This document shows, piece by piece, positions 47,025-56,424 of a stretch of 64,000 nucleotides of DNA; the first letter of the stretch is position 1, and each line of letters begins with the position of its first letter. Source of the DNA: Bacillus sp. AFS015802 (GTDB lineage Bacteria; Bacillota; Bacilli; Bacillales; Bacillaceae_B); contig NZ_NTUP01000013.1 in assembly GCF_002561455.1 (NCBI RefSeq), positions 1 through 64,000 on the forward strand, read 5' to 3'. The notes beneath the pieces were generated by a model. That model saw only the letters and a program-made list of their open reading frames with translations, was not told where the DNA came from and made no database searches. The translations under genes and the position numbers were made by a program.

Positions 47025-47056
47025 AGAAAGACTCCCAAAATGGAAGTCTTTCTTCA
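47024..47056. terminator. Bidirectional intrinsic terminator
   Basis: GAAAGACT/AGTCTTTC hairpin between the converging uspA and esterase genes. Confidence 0.7.
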
Positions 47057-47824
47057 ATCCTTAAACAAATAATCGAAGATCCTTGGTACCCTTTCTCTCC
47101 ATGCGATTTCATTATGTTCTGCACCTTCAACTACTTCAAAGCGGCAATCCTTAACCTTATCCTTAAGGAGTCGATAGACATCCCTGCTTGAATCGATATA
47201 CGTTACATCATCGATCGTTTCCGTATTTTCTTTAGTCCCGATGTCCATGTAAAAACGCTCCACTTGTGATAAATCACTCTCTTGAATAAAGTTTTCTATA
47301 TCCAGTTGATTAAACCAATATGCGGATGAGATGGAGGCGACTCTCTTAAAAATGTGAGGGTATTTACACGCAGCATAGGTAGAAATCAGTCCACCCATTG
47401 AACTTCCTGCCATGCTCGTTTTTTCCGGGTTGGTCCTGTAGGTATGATCGATGAACGGCTTCAATTCCTTCACTATGTAGTCAATATATTCTTTCCCTTC
47501 TCCTCCTATCGATGTTCGATCCGACGAGAAGACATCCGCCATCGCATTGCTTTCCCATGGACCATATTCGTCCAACCGTTTTAGACCCTCGTTGCAGTCG
47601 ATCCCCACCACGATGAGATCCATATCTGCCTTATCTAAATATTCCCCAATCCTCCACGACATCCCGTATCCTGCATCTTCATCACGATAAAGATTTTGCC
47701 CGTCATGCATATAAAGGACACTGTACCTTTTCGATTCCTTCTCAGGATAATCATCAGGCAAATAGATACGGACCGTTCTCTTCCTATTAAATGGAGTTAA
47801 GGTGACTTCAACATGTTCATACAT
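47054..47824 (-). CDS. Alpha/beta-hydrolase esterase (PF00756-like)
   Basis: A 256-residue esterase of the Fes/esterase-D type. The oxyanion segment is YSVLYMHDGQNLY and the nucleophile elbow is GSSMGGLISTYAA (about residue 140). A C-terminal histidine is in GAEHNEIAWRERV. It is cytoplasmic, with no signal peptide. Relatives include siderophore esterases such as BesA, but no siderophore genes are nearby. GGAGGAG precedes the ATG. Confidence 0.84.
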   Translation of the reverse strand: MYEHVEVTLTPFNRKRTVRIYLPDDYPEKESKRYSVLYMHDGQNLYRDEDAGYGMSWRIGEYLDKADMDLIVVGIDCNEGLKRLDEYGPWESNAMADVFSSDRTSIGGEGKEYIDYIVKELKPFIDHTYRTNPEKTSMAGSSMGGLISTYAACKYPHIFKRVASISSAYWFNQLDIENFIQESDLSQVERFYMDIGTKENTETIDDVTYIDSSRDVYRLLKDKVKDCRFEVVEGAEHNEIAWRERVPRIFDYLFKD

Positions 47825-47935
47825 TGTATTTACTCCTCCAGTGCTTTTTATCTAAAGTGTAGCATGAAACGGGCTATCAGGGACTATGTATTTCAAATAC
47901 CTCCTTATGGTGTAGCATATAGTCTTATTACATTA

Positions 47936-47968
47936 AAAGGTGCACTTCTTCAGTAGAAGCGCACCTTA
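47936..47968 (-). terminator. Intrinsic terminator after carboxypeptidase gene
   Basis: AAGGTGC/GCACCTT enclosing CTTCT/AGAAG, with TTTTAATG on the minus strand. Confidence 0.75.
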
Positions 47969-47977
47969 CTATTTTAC

Positions 47978-49027
47978 TTACTCACTCTCACTTCGATTGT
48001 ATGAACTCTCGGGAAGCGTATCCCAAAAAGATGTATCCACCTCTTCAATGGTGCCATCAGCAATCGCCTTTGCTGTAGCTTCTAAGCTGATGACCGCTTG
48101 CTTTATGAGATAGCCATTGCTCTTCTGGCCGAGAACATAATCATCTCTATAATGATCGGCCATACCTCTCATTTCAAAAAGAAGTGTGGCGATACCGTAC
48201 TCAACCGCAAGGCCGTTTCGGCTTATCGTCTGAGCGGAGCCGCCAATGTATTTAGACAATGTTCCGAATCCTCTGCTTTCAACGGTGTTATAAAGGACTG
48301 CACCAAGCTGCTTGGATTTTTCTACGACTTCCGGATCTACTTCTTCATTAGTCGGATATAATATGGAACCGGAGACAAGCTCATCTGTATCCCCAAGAGT
48401 GGTTTCTGCCCCTTGATGATGAAGGTCAATCATGTAATCAGGCATATATTCCTGGAGGACGTTTTCATGAAGTGCCTTTGTTTCAGGCTGATTCCGATCG
48501 ACATGATCACGATTCAAATCCACCCCATTCGCATTGTAGCGCGTATGGGTCCCCGACACATAATCATCCAACGAAAAATCCACGTCTCCTTCTGCCCCAT
48601 CTACATTCAAGCGGGGAACAACCAGAATGTTCACGTTTTCCAGCAATTCGCTCACTTCTTTTGAGTTGGATGTCAAGTGCTTGATAAACTGAAGAGCTCC
48701 TTCAGTCGTCAAGGTTTCATTTCCGTGCTGCTGAGTCAAATAAAGGACTGTCGGATTCTCCTCATTATTCCCGAATTTCGCGAGATAAAGATCTCTGCCT
48801 TTGACAGACTGTCCGAAGACTTCCAGTGAAAGAGCATCTGACTTCTGATCCAGATGTTGCAGCATGCTTGCCATTTCTTCATAACTGTGAAGACGCTCGT
48901 TTTTAATCGTCTCGCTTCCTTTGTAATCTGGACCATCCGCAAGAACCGATACACCCGGGGCAGTGTAGGAGATTCCTGACGCTACCAACGCACTTGAAAG
49001 AGCACCAATCATTAGTTTCTTCTTCAT
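47978..49027 (-). CDS. Secreted M14 zinc carboxypeptidase
   Basis: A 349-residue exported peptidase. The signal peptide runs to about residue 31 (KKKLMIGALSSALVASGI, ending near SVLA). The zinc site is QQHGNETL (HxxE, about residue 102) with His in MIDLHHQGAE; the catalytic Glu is in TLLFEMRGM. RYNANGVDLNRDHVD is the substrate-binding RNxNGVDLNR motif. It should trim peptides from their C-termini outside the cell. GAGGAGG precedes the ATG. Confidence 0.9.
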   Translation of the reverse strand: MKKKLMIGALSSALVASGISYTAPGVSVLADGPDYKGSETIKNERLHSYEEMASMLQHLDQKSDALSLEVFGQSVKGRDLYLAKFGNNEENPTVLYLTQQHGNETLTTEGALQFIKHLTSNSKEVSELLENVNILVVPRLNVDGAEGDVDFSLDDYVSGTHTRYNANGVDLNRDHVDRNQPETKALHENVLQEYMPDYMIDLHHQGAETTLGDTDELVSGSILYPTNEEVDPEVVEKSKQLGAVLYNTVESRGFGTLSKYIGGSAQTISRNGLAVEYGIATLLFEMRGMADHYRDDYVLGQKSNGYLIKQAVISLEATAKAIADGTIEEVDTSFWDTLPESSYNRSESE

Positions 49028-49231
49028 TATGTATTCCTCCTCATATATTTCGTCTCCCTGATATACTTAGAGATTACAAGATCGAAACCCTTTCTCTTTT
49101 TGAAAAATGAAACAATAGAACCGAGTTCCGGAATAGCGTGTGGATAATCAGTCCTATCATTCCCAAAAAATGTTTACTTTTGTCAAACTATAGAAGGGAG
49201 ACGAATGGTTCAGATTTACTTTTGTGTTTTC

Positions 49232-49266
49232 CAAAAAAAGAGAAGCCCACCATCATCAGCTTCTCA
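49232..49266 (-). terminator. Intrinsic terminator after lipase gene
   Basis: GAGAAGC/GCTTCTC hairpin followed by TTTTTTTGG on the minus strand. Confidence 0.8.
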
Positions 49267-49287
49267 AAAACTCTTATTCACCATTAT

Positions 49288-50775
49288 TTACTGCCCATAC
49301 ACCTTCCCTGTTGCATCGACATAAATCGTCTTGATGATGGTTCGTTTGAAGTCATTTTTGTCCTTTTTACCATCTACATCAATGGTGACATTGTATACCC
49401 CTTCTCCGAGATTCGGCAGCTTTAATGAGCCATTCTTGGACTTCGCATTACTCTCTTTCAATTTCCCATCTTTATAGTATTCCAGTGTCATGTCGTGCAT
49501 CAAATCTACCTTTTTGTCCTTTTTCTTCAAAATGATTTCATCCTGAACTATATTCACTGCAACGCTATCATTCAATATGCTGTCAAAGGAAACGACCATA
49601 AGATATTTTTCTGGTGATGAAGGGTTTGATTCCAAGGTCCACTCACCATAAGCGGGTTTTTGAATCGTAAGTGTGTGATGATAAGCCCCATTGAAATATT
49701 CACTGTCGTCTTTTTTCACATGGAAGGACGAAGACATTTTCCCTGAGGGATCTTTCAAAGTCAAGTGAGAGGAAGAGCTATCACTGATCCAATCAAAGGT
49801 AACGGACTCTGCACCAGCTTCAACCATGACTTTTTCTTGTTTCTTCCCACTGCTTTCCCCTCCCCTGACAAACGAGGATGCCTCATTATGGAAGGAAGAT
49901 GACTGCTCCTCGCTTTGAGTCTTCAAACCCGTTGAATCAAGGGTGGTTTCATTCAAATAACCCTTAAATAAATTAAATGTGGAAGACCCTCCCTTGATGG
50001 TGAAATGATTCCAGTCCCCTACCCTCAATTCTGTGGCATAAGGGAGTCTTGAACTATTGACCGTAACCGCCCCGTCATTGCTTCCATAAGGTCTCAGATA
50101 TAATCCACCCCAGTACAAGGAACTTCCAAAGCTCCCCCACTTCGTCCCTCCGAACGTATAGATTGGATTTTTATTGACATTCACATGCTGGTCGGTTTCT
50201 GAGCGGAAATAAGCCATATACCCCGTTTGAAGTGAGTAAGTGGCATCATTCTTACTGCCAAGGATACCTGCGAGCCATCCGGCCCAGCTGCTATAAGCAA
50301 GGTCAGCCAATTGTGAGCCGTGATGTGGTGTAGAGAGGGTTATCATTCGTGATACATAAGGATAAGCTCCGTAGTGGACAAGGGCAGACTGAGTGTCGAT
50401 TCCACCTTTACTATGGGCTACGACCACCACTTTTTCTCCGTAGTAATGGTAAATGTCCCGTATTTTTTGTGCCAGGAGCGCACCATTATCCCACATATTC
50501 TTAGTTGGATACAGGTCGATAAAAGCGGTTTCATAACCGTTTTGATAGGCGGTGTCGTACATATTATTATCGTTCCACCATGTATTAGAAGAACTGTTTA
50601 AACCGTGTACAAAAAGGATCGGCTGCTTTGAAGGAGCTACGTACGAAGGGGTCGTACCTACATACCACTGCCCGGGAACACCTGAAGGATCATCATTACC
50701 AAAAGAACCCGCCTGACTCCAGGACGGCAGTAGTAAAAACAATACCAAAACCGTCATACCAATCTTTTTGATCAT
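49288..50775 (-). CDS. Secreted lipase/esterase, alpha/beta hydrolase
   Basis: A 495-residue exported hydrolase with a signal peptide (IKKIGMTVLVLFLLLPSWSQ, cleavage near residue 22). The catalytic part (about 45-290) has the oxyanion motif PILFVHGLNSSSNTWW, the nucleophile elbow VVVAHSKGGIDTQ (A-x-S-x-G, about residue 122), and histidines in TPHHGSQLADLA and DWNHFTIKG. The C-terminal 190 residues look like beta-rich extracellular modules (pre-peptidase-like). Substrate is lipid or ester, not narrower. AAAAGGAG precedes the ATG. Confidence 0.85.
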   Translation of the reverse strand: MIKKIGMTVLVLFLLLPSWSQAGSFGNDDPSGVPGQWYVGTTPSYVAPSKQPILFVHGLNSSSNTWWNDNNMYDTAYQNGYETAFIDLYPTKNMWDNGALLAQKIRDIYHYYGEKVVVVAHSKGGIDTQSALVHYGAYPYVSRMITLSTPHHGSQLADLAYSSWAGWLAGILGSKNDATYSLQTGYMAYFRSETDQHVNVNKNPIYTFGGTKWGSFGSSLYWGGLYLRPYGSNDGAVTVNSSRLPYATELRVGDWNHFTIKGGSSTFNLFKGYLNETTLDSTGLKTQSEEQSSSFHNEASSFVRGGESSGKKQEKVMVEAGAESVTFDWISDSSSSHLTLKDPSGKMSSSFHVKKDDSEYFNGAYHHTLTIQKPAYGEWTLESNPSSPEKYLMVVSFDSILNDSVAVNIVQDEIILKKKDKKVDLMHDMTLEYYKDGKLKESNAKSKNGSLKLPNLGEGVYNVTIDVDGKKDKNDFKRTIIKTIYVDATGKVYGQ

Positions 50776-50974
50776 ACACTCTCTCCTTTTCCGTTGAAAT
50801 GAACCTGTAAAGTATATCGGCTAATTTCTGAAGATATGACTTGTCTAACTGAATTCAGGAAGAAAGAACCAAAAAATGTTCATATACTGATCTTTCACGG
50901 AAAAAAATCATCCCCCCTACATCAGAATCCCTGTTAAAATGGTGGTACAACAATAAAATCGGGAGGGTTTTGCC

Positions 50975-52756
50975 ATGCCTGACTGGTCCTATCACGGAAT
51001 ATTCAAACCCGTTTTATCCAAACTCCCTGCCTACATATCGAGAGAATTCATACACAGAGGAATGAGTACGGTCGCTTCTCTCCCCCTTGGATCTCATATG
51101 ATCCAATTTCTGGGTCGGGAAGAATGTTCCCCCTATCTAAAGAGACAAATAAAAGGAATTGAATTTGCCAATCCGGTCGGTCTTTCCGGTAAAATTGATC
51201 CGTTACTAACCGGCACCCCTGCATTTACCCATTTGGGATTTGGCCTTATGGAAATCGGGCCGGTAATGTTACACTCTAACCGAGACGCGTCCCATCCCAT
51301 TGTCAATCACAATGAAAAGCGGATTCATTTTTCGGACCCCCCTGAATCACTTGGATTAGAGAGGATTCTACATAAATTAAGAAAGATTAGAAAAAAACAG
51401 CCCCTCATCATACGCCTGTCGGGTACAGCGCAGGAAATGATTGAAATGATGGGTCAGTTAGATAGATTTGCAGACGGATATATCATCGATTCTGATGAAA
51501 TCCACCCTGATATACATAGTGATAAACCAATCTTCATCTCTAATCCGACTTTAGAATTTCTCCATCATCCATACGTGGATGAGATGTCAGGAATCGTTGT
51601 AGAAGCAGATGAATTCAATTCTCTCCTTTCAACTGTTCGTACGTACAAAAAGGCAATGCCTGCCCTTTCCATCATCACTACTGGTGGAGTCCATGAACCG
51701 GGTCAGGCCCTATCCCTGCTATATGCGGGGGCAGACCTTATTCTTTTGGCAGAAGGATATGTCTTTTCGGGTCCGGGTTTAACCAAGCGCATTAACGAAG
51801 CATCACTGGATGATGCAAACGTTCCCTTATCCACTCCTCAAAAGGGTTGGAAGTCTTACTGGTATTTTGGCTTATTGATTTTTATGGGTGGACTGTTAGC
51901 TCTCCTTTTTAGTTTAACGACAGTGATTCTGCCATATGATGAATATTATCTGGGAATGCCCAGGGAATCGATTACCTTATTCAACGAGCGGATCGTGAAC
52001 TTTATGGCTCATGATCGGATGACGTTGGCAGGTACAATGATATCTGGAGGGATCGTGTATATGCAGCTCGCCTTCCATGGGGTCAAAAAAGGTCTCCTAT
52101 GGGCAAGGCAGTCAATAGACATTGCTGCCATTACAGGATTTATGGGGATATTTTTATTTATCGGCTACGGGTATTTCGACTGGCTTCATCTTTTATTTTG
52201 GCTTATTTTGATACCCTTTTACGGACATGGGTGGATCCATACCAGGAAGATCAGAGGAACACCAACGTCTGGAAATCGCAGAAATCATAAAGATTGGTTA
52301 CACTCCCTTTACGGTCAGCTGGCATTTGTCGTCCTCGGGTTGTCATTTGTTCTTGGAGGTCTTGTCATCTCTTACTTTGGGGTTACTTCTGTATTTGTTC
52401 CGACTGACCTCCTATACCTCTGTATGCCAAAAGGGGTACTTCAAGAGTTCAATCAAAACCTCATTCCCGTCATCGCGCACGACCGGGCGGGGTTCGGCAG
52501 TGCTTTATTAAGTGTCGGATTATTGGTCTTGACTCTTTCCCTTTGGGGTTTTCAGCAGGGTAATAAGTGGGTTTGGTGGACAATGCTAATTGGGGGGCTC
52601 CCTGCCTTTATAGCCGGCATCTATATTCATTTCGCTATCGGGTATACCTCGTTCCTCCACCTTCTGCCCGCGTACTTAGCCATTGGATTGTATTTATTTG
52701 GACTAGTCAAAACCTATCCCTTTTTTCATAAATCCAGTGATAAAGTTGAAGATTAG
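50975..52756 (+). CDS. Degenerate DHODH-like barrel fused to duplicated AHDR membrane domain
   Basis: A 593-residue protein unlike standard enzymes. Residues about 40-280 resemble class 2 dihydroorotate dehydrogenase: FANPVGLSGKID (usually NPVGLAAGFD), HLGFGLMEIGPV and ITTGGVHEPGQALSLLYAGA, then GPGLTKRI. The catalytic NxSxPN and KxAPD motifs are not visible, so orotate synthesis is doubtful, though FMN or phosphate binding could remain. Residues about 297-578 hold around eight membrane helices in two repeats: each has P-x-D-x2-YLxMP, then FN, then AHDR (345-348 and 501-504), and GY...LHLL near its end. GGGAGGG precedes the ATG. Monocistronic with a terminator. Function unknown. Confidence 0.8.
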   Translation: MPDWSYHGIFKPVLSKLPAYISREFIHRGMSTVASLPLGSHMIQFLGREECSPYLKRQIKGIEFANPVGLSGKIDPLLTGTPAFTHLGFGLMEIGPVMLHSNRDASHPIVNHNEKRIHFSDPPESLGLERILHKLRKIRKKQPLIIRLSGTAQEMIEMMGQLDRFADGYIIDSDEIHPDIHSDKPIFISNPTLEFLHHPYVDEMSGIVVEADEFNSLLSTVRTYKKAMPALSIITTGGVHEPGQALSLLYAGADLILLAEGYVFSGPGLTKRINEASLDDANVPLSTPQKGWKSYWYFGLLIFMGGLLALLFSLTTVILPYDEYYLGMPRESITLFNERIVNFMAHDRMTLAGTMISGGIVYMQLAFHGVKKGLLWARQSIDIAAITGFMGIFLFIGYGYFDWLHLLFWLILIPFYGHGWIHTRKIRGTPTSGNRRNHKDWLHSLYGQLAFVVLGLSFVLGGLVISYFGVTSVFVPTDLLYLCMPKGVLQEFNQNLIPVIAHDRAGFGSALLSVGLLVLTLSLWGFQQGNKWVWWTMLIGGLPAFIAGIYIHFAIGYTSFLHLLPAYLAIGLYLFGLVKTYPFFHKSSDKVED

Positions 52757-52783
52757 CCGTATCCAGTGTGGATACGGCTTTTT
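52755..52783 (+). terminator. Intrinsic terminator after the DHODH-like fusion gene
   Basis: AGCCGTATCC/GGATACGGCT stem, 5-base loop, TTTTT. Confidence 0.85.
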
Positions 52784-52918
52784 ACTGAGGGAGGTTTTCA
52801 CGCATTTTCAGTCAAAAGCTGAAAAACAGAAGGGAAGCACCTCCATTAAGAGTTTGTAAATTTGGCCTTAGCTCTTTAATAGAATCATTCATCATGTTAT
52901 AGTTTTTGTATATAATTC

Positions 52919-52939
52919 CGATATCGATTTTCGATATCG
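52919..52939. promoter_or_regulatory. Putative PadR operator
   Basis: A perfect 21-bp inverted repeat, CGATATCGA-TTT-TCGATATCG, directly after a TATAAT box (52911-52916) and about 35 bases before the padR start. Further TTTCGATTT half-repeats follow. Confidence 0.65.
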
Positions 52940-52972
52940 ACTTTCGATTTGAATTTTCGGGGAGGTGTTTCA

Positions 52973-53281
52973 TTGGAAGACAAAGTCTTACGAAAACTTT
53001 TTCTCGGTTTTATCCAGATTCATATTTTGCATCATGCCAAGGATGAGCCCATTTATGGTACCTGGATGCTTGAGGAACTGAGAGAACACGGATATAGCAT
53101 CAGCTCGGGTACGTTGTATCCGATCCTGCATTCGATGGAGACAGACGGCCTTCTTACGAAAGAAGATAAGAATGTAGACGGGAAGATCAGAAAGTATTAT
53201 ACAACAACTGATAAAGGAAGTATGGTTTTGTCAGAAGCCAGAAGTAAAGCATATGAGCTCTTTAAAGAGATCAAAGATTGA
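52973..53281 (+). CDS. PadR-family transcriptional regulator
   Basis: A 102-residue winged-helix regulator (EDKVLRKLFLGFIQIHILHH, YGTWMLEELREHGYSISSGT and LYPILHSMETDGLL). The start is TTG at 52973, five bases after GGGGAGGTG; the open frame extends to 52949 but without a better site. It lies 18 bases before chrA, so it probably represses its own operon, releasing on chromate or a related signal (inference). Confidence 0.87.
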   Translation: MEDKVLRKLFLGFIQIHILHHAKDEPIYGTWMLEELREHGYSISSGTLYPILHSMETDGLLTKEDKNVDGKIRKYYTTTDKGSMVLSEARSKAYELFKEIKD

Positions 53282-53299
53282 TAAGAAGGTGGATGATCA

Positions 53300-54484
53300 T
53301 TGAAAACATCAAGAAATATAAAAACGTTATTGGAGATCCTTTTTATATCAACCAGACTGGGTTTCACCTCATTTGGGGGACCCGTCGCGCATCTGGGATA
53401 TTTCCATGAAGAATATGTAAGGAGGAAGAAATGGCTGGATGAAAAAAGGTATGCAGATCTTGTTGCGCTCTGTCAATTCCTCCCAGGGCCTGCCAGCAGC
53501 CAGGTCGGGATCGGAATCGGCATCATTCGAGGCGGAGTGCTAGGGGGAATCGTTTCATTCTTAGGCTTTACACTTCCCTCGGTACTTGCATTGATCCTCT
53601 TTGCCCTCCTTCTTCAGGGGGTGGGTATGACGGGTGCCGGGTGGATACATGGATTGAAAATTGTGGCGGTGGCTGTTGTCGCTCATGCGATTCTGGGTAT
53701 GGCAAAAAAATTGACGCCGGATTTAAAGAGAAAAGCCATCGCCCTCCTTGCTTTGGTGGTCATATTGATCTGGCAAACCACAATCACACAAGTCGGAGTG
53801 ATTGTTCTGTCTGCCTTTATCGGTTTCCTCCTTTATAGACATCAATCTCCTGAGGATGAAGCAGGTGTTGAATTCCCGATTTCAAGAAGATTTGCTATGA
53901 TCTGCTTATTGATATTTCTTGGATTATTGATTTTGCTTCCTATTTTCCGTGAATACAGTACATTGGAATGGGTCGCACTCTTTGATAGTTTTTACCGGTC
54001 CGGCTCATTGGTATTTGGGGGTGGCCATGTGGTATTACCACTTCTTGAACGTGAATTCGTACCGACGGGATGGATGACTGAAGAATCATTTTTAGCCGGA
54101 TATGGTGCAGCCCAGGCTGTCCCCGGACCTCTTTTCACTTTTGCCGCTTATATTGGGGCGGTGATAAACGGTTGGAAAGGTGGAGTGCTGGCGACGGTCG
54201 CGATTTTCCTTCCTGCATTCCTGCTTATTTTAGGTACCTTGCCGTTCTGGGACTCCCTTAGACAGAATCCAAAAATAAAGGGAGCATTGATGGGAGTGAA
54301 CGCTGGAGTCGTCGGAATTCTGATTGGGGCTTTCTACCACCCGATCTGGACATCCTCCATTCTTGCCCCGATCGACTTCGCTTTCGCAGCGATTTTATTC
54401 AGCATGCTTGTCTTCTGGAAGCTGCCTCCCTGGGTTGTTGTGGTCACAGGTGCCCTTGGCGGAGTTCTGATGGGCATGGTTTAA
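53300..54484 (+). CDS. chrA: Chromate transporter ChrA (two-domain)
   Basis: A 394-residue CHR-family transporter made of two homologous halves. The first has FTSFGGPVAHLGYFHEEYVR and CQFLPGPASSQVGIGIG, and the second has GSLVFGGGHVVLPLLEREFV and AAQAVPGPLFTFAAYIG. It exports chromate by the long-chain ChrA scheme. The start is TTG at 53300 with AAGGTGG upstream. Second gene of padR-chrA. Confidence 0.92.
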   Translation: MKTSRNIKTLLEILFISTRLGFTSFGGPVAHLGYFHEEYVRRKKWLDEKRYADLVALCQFLPGPASSQVGIGIGIIRGGVLGGIVSFLGFTLPSVLALILFALLLQGVGMTGAGWIHGLKIVAVAVVAHAILGMAKKLTPDLKRKAIALLALVVILIWQTTITQVGVIVLSAFIGFLLYRHQSPEDEAGVEFPISRRFAMICLLIFLGLLILLPIFREYSTLEWVALFDSFYRSGSLVFGGGHVVLPLLEREFVPTGWMTEESFLAGYGAAQAVPGPLFTFAAYIGAVINGWKGGVLATVAIFLPAFLLILGTLPFWDSLRQNPKIKGALMGVNAGVVGILIGAFYHPIWTSSILAPIDFAFAAILFSMLVFWKLPPWVVVVTGALGGVLMGMV

Positions 54485-54505
54485 CTCTTTTTTCTAAAAT
54501 GAAAA

Positions 54506-54543
54506 GAAATGAGCCGGGCAGTCGTTGCCTGGCTCATTTCTGA
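54506..54543 (+). terminator. Intrinsic terminator after chrA
   Basis: GAAATGAGCC/GGCTCATTTC stem with an inner GGCA/TGCC helix; the trailing T-run is short. Confidence 0.65.
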
Positions 54544-54589
54544 TTCTTGCCTTCCCGTATTTTTCTAAAGTTGAAGAGGGACCGCCTAT

Positions 54590-55264
54590 TCACCTTCTAA
54601 TAAATCGATAGGCAAGATAAGCAATATATAGAGGCGTTGCAATATAGATTAAATAAGGAAATGCCTCATATGTACCTTTATAGATTACATATAACAATGC
54701 ACCGATGAAAATGGTCACGATTGTGCCATACTTAGGCAGCGGGACTTCCTTCAAGCTCGGGATTCGAATCCTGCTCACCATGAGGAAGCACATCGCTGTA
54801 AAAATAACGGTTGTCACAATGTTAGGGATCCATTCCCCGAATAAGGTCAAAATAGCCAGGATCCCTCCGGCTGCCGTAATGGGAACACCCACAAAATAGT
54901 GTAATGAAGATTTAGGCGGGCTTGTATTGAAGCGAGCCAGGCGGTATGCCCCGAATAATGGGAATAGACCGGCTACAATGAACCCTAATAAACCGAATTG
55001 AAAGAAATAGGTATAGTAAACCAGGAAGGATGGCGCCACTCCGAATGTCACAATGTCTGCCAGAGAGTCCAATTCCTTACCGAGGACACTGTCTGCATTG
55101 AGCATTCTCGCAAGCCTTCCGTCCATACTATCGAGCATCATGCCTATAATGATCAACACCGCAGCGTTCTTGAATTGGCCGCTTGCGGCAAATCCAATGG
55201 ATAAGAATCCGCAATACAAGTTCCCCAAGGTCACCATATTGGGTATTTTTTTTGTTAATTTCAT
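54590..55264 (-). CDS. pssA: CDP-diacylglycerol-serine O-phosphatidyltransferase
   Basis: A 224-residue membrane enzyme making phosphatidylserine from CDP-diacylglycerol and serine. The CDP-alcohol phosphotransferase motif is DSMDGRLARMLNADSVLGKE then LDSLAD (D-x2-D-G-x2-A-R...G-x3-D-x3-D). About six helices. GAGTGAGGA precedes the ATG. No decarboxylase gene (psd) is adjacent in this window. Confidence 0.9.
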   Translation of the reverse strand: MKLTKKIPNMVTLGNLYCGFLSIGFAASGQFKNAAVLIIIGMMLDSMDGRLARMLNADSVLGKELDSLADIVTFGVAPSFLVYYTYFFQFGLLGFIVAGLFPLFGAYRLARFNTSPPKSSLHYFVGVPITAAGGILAILTLFGEWIPNIVTTVIFTAMCFLMVSRIRIPSLKEVPLPKYGTIVTIFIGALLYVIYKGTYEAFPYLIYIATPLYIAYLAYRFIRR

Positions 55265-55473
55265 ACTTCGTCCTCACTCTGCAAAAAATCTATTATTACT
55301 AGAATACCATTTTATAGCTTCTTTTAAAGATATCTGATAAAGAAATTTCATTTTCCCTCATAAAAAACGGCTGTTCCCATTTACAATCTAAAAAATTAGC
55401 CATACTATATACAAAGATGACCGTAGTAATATAGACCGAAATGACAAATCTTGATATAACTGGTGATGATAGA

Positions 55474-55950
55474 ATGTTGAGAAAAAAACTGCGTGAGTTC
55501 AAATGTCTTACTCTGAAGCTGTTGCGGCTAAAAGATAATGCCCACAGCATTGCACTGGGATTCACTGTCGGCTTATTGATAAACTTTATTCCCTCCTTTG
55601 GTATTGGACCTGTCATATCTACTGCCTGTGCCAAGATTTTCAGGGGTAACCCCTTCGCCGGATTGGTCGGCGGGGTGTCCCTGATCTGGGCGTTCCCTTT
55701 TTTCTTTTACCTGAATGTTGTTGTAGGACATCTCTTTTTTCCCATTGATGCGGCAGCCCCCTCAACAGATGCTGTGGATACCACAAGTGAGGCTTTAGGC
55801 TTCGGTTTACAAATCGGTAAAGCCTTCATTACCGGAATGTTCATCAATATCCCCTTATTCGGGATCCTTACTTATACCATCACAAATTCCGCGGTAAAAA
55901 AATACCGTGGTTCTATGTTGTCGTTTGTTCAGAGAAAGTGGAATATATAG
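55474..55950 (+). CDS. DUF2062 membrane protein
   Basis: A 158-residue protein with three to four helices and the DUF2062 pattern: DNAHSIALGFTVGLLINFIP near the start, then FRGNPFAGLVGGVSLIWAFP. Function is unknown; relatives may be envelope glycan or lipid accessory proteins. Start ATG at 55474 after GGTGAT is modestly supported; 55441 is an alternative. Confidence 0.7.
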   Translation: MLRKKLREFKCLTLKLLRLKDNAHSIALGFTVGLLINFIPSFGIGPVISTACAKIFRGNPFAGLVGGVSLIWAFPFFFYLNVVVGHLFFPIDAAAPSTDAVDTTSEALGFGLQIGKAFITGMFINIPLFGILTYTITNSAVKKYRGSMLSFVQRKWNI

Positions 55951-56155
55951 TATTCCGCTTTCTGTATGCGTAAGCCCCCTTCCAACATGAACCCTCTTTT
56001 ATAAAATGATGAAACTCTTTCAAGCTCCCATACGTATATTCTTTTATACACGTTTTCTTCTATGTGATGACCACATTCTATACTATTTCATTTCGTGTTT
56101 TGTTATAATTTAACTATTATATGTCAAGCGCGAAATGAGAAAGAGGAGGATTGAA

Positions 56156-56380
56156 ATGACTGGAACTATAGCTGTTATCATGATTTTTTCCATACCCATT
56201 CTCGGGATCATCACAGACCATTTCCAAAAACAATCCAAGCTGAAACAGAAAATGATGGAAGATGAACTGGAGTTGGAAAAACTCAAACATGAAAATTTCG
56301 TCATAGAGACCCAGAAACTGAGGCTTGAGTTAGAACAAATGAAACTTCAGGACCCAAAGGACAAAACGCAGATACTATAA
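56156..56380 (+). CDS. Small membrane-anchored coiled-coil protein (74 aa)
   Basis: One N-terminal membrane helix (TGTIAVIMIFSIPILGIITD) followed by a charged coiled coil (KLKQKMMEDELELEKLKHEN and beyond). The build resembles small phage-shock or LiaI-like accessory proteins, but I do not recognise a family. AGAGGAGG precedes the ATG at 56156, and a terminator follows directly. Confidence 0.7.
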   Translation: MTGTIAVIMIFSIPILGIITDHFQKQSKLKQKMMEDELELEKLKHENFVIETQKLRLELEQMKLQDPKDKTQIL

Positions 56381-56410
56381 AAAAGAAGCCCAACCAGGCT
56401 TCTTTTTTAT
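56379..56410. terminator. Bidirectional intrinsic terminator
   Basis: AAAAAAGAAGCC/GGCTTCTTTTTT with a 6-base loop, between converging genes. Confidence 0.85.
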
Positions 56411-56424
56411 AAGAAACACCACTA

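Noticed and set aside
50975..51830. Functional PyrD
   Set aside because: Catalytic and substrate motifs of DHODH are not recognisable, and no pyrimidine genes are adjacent.
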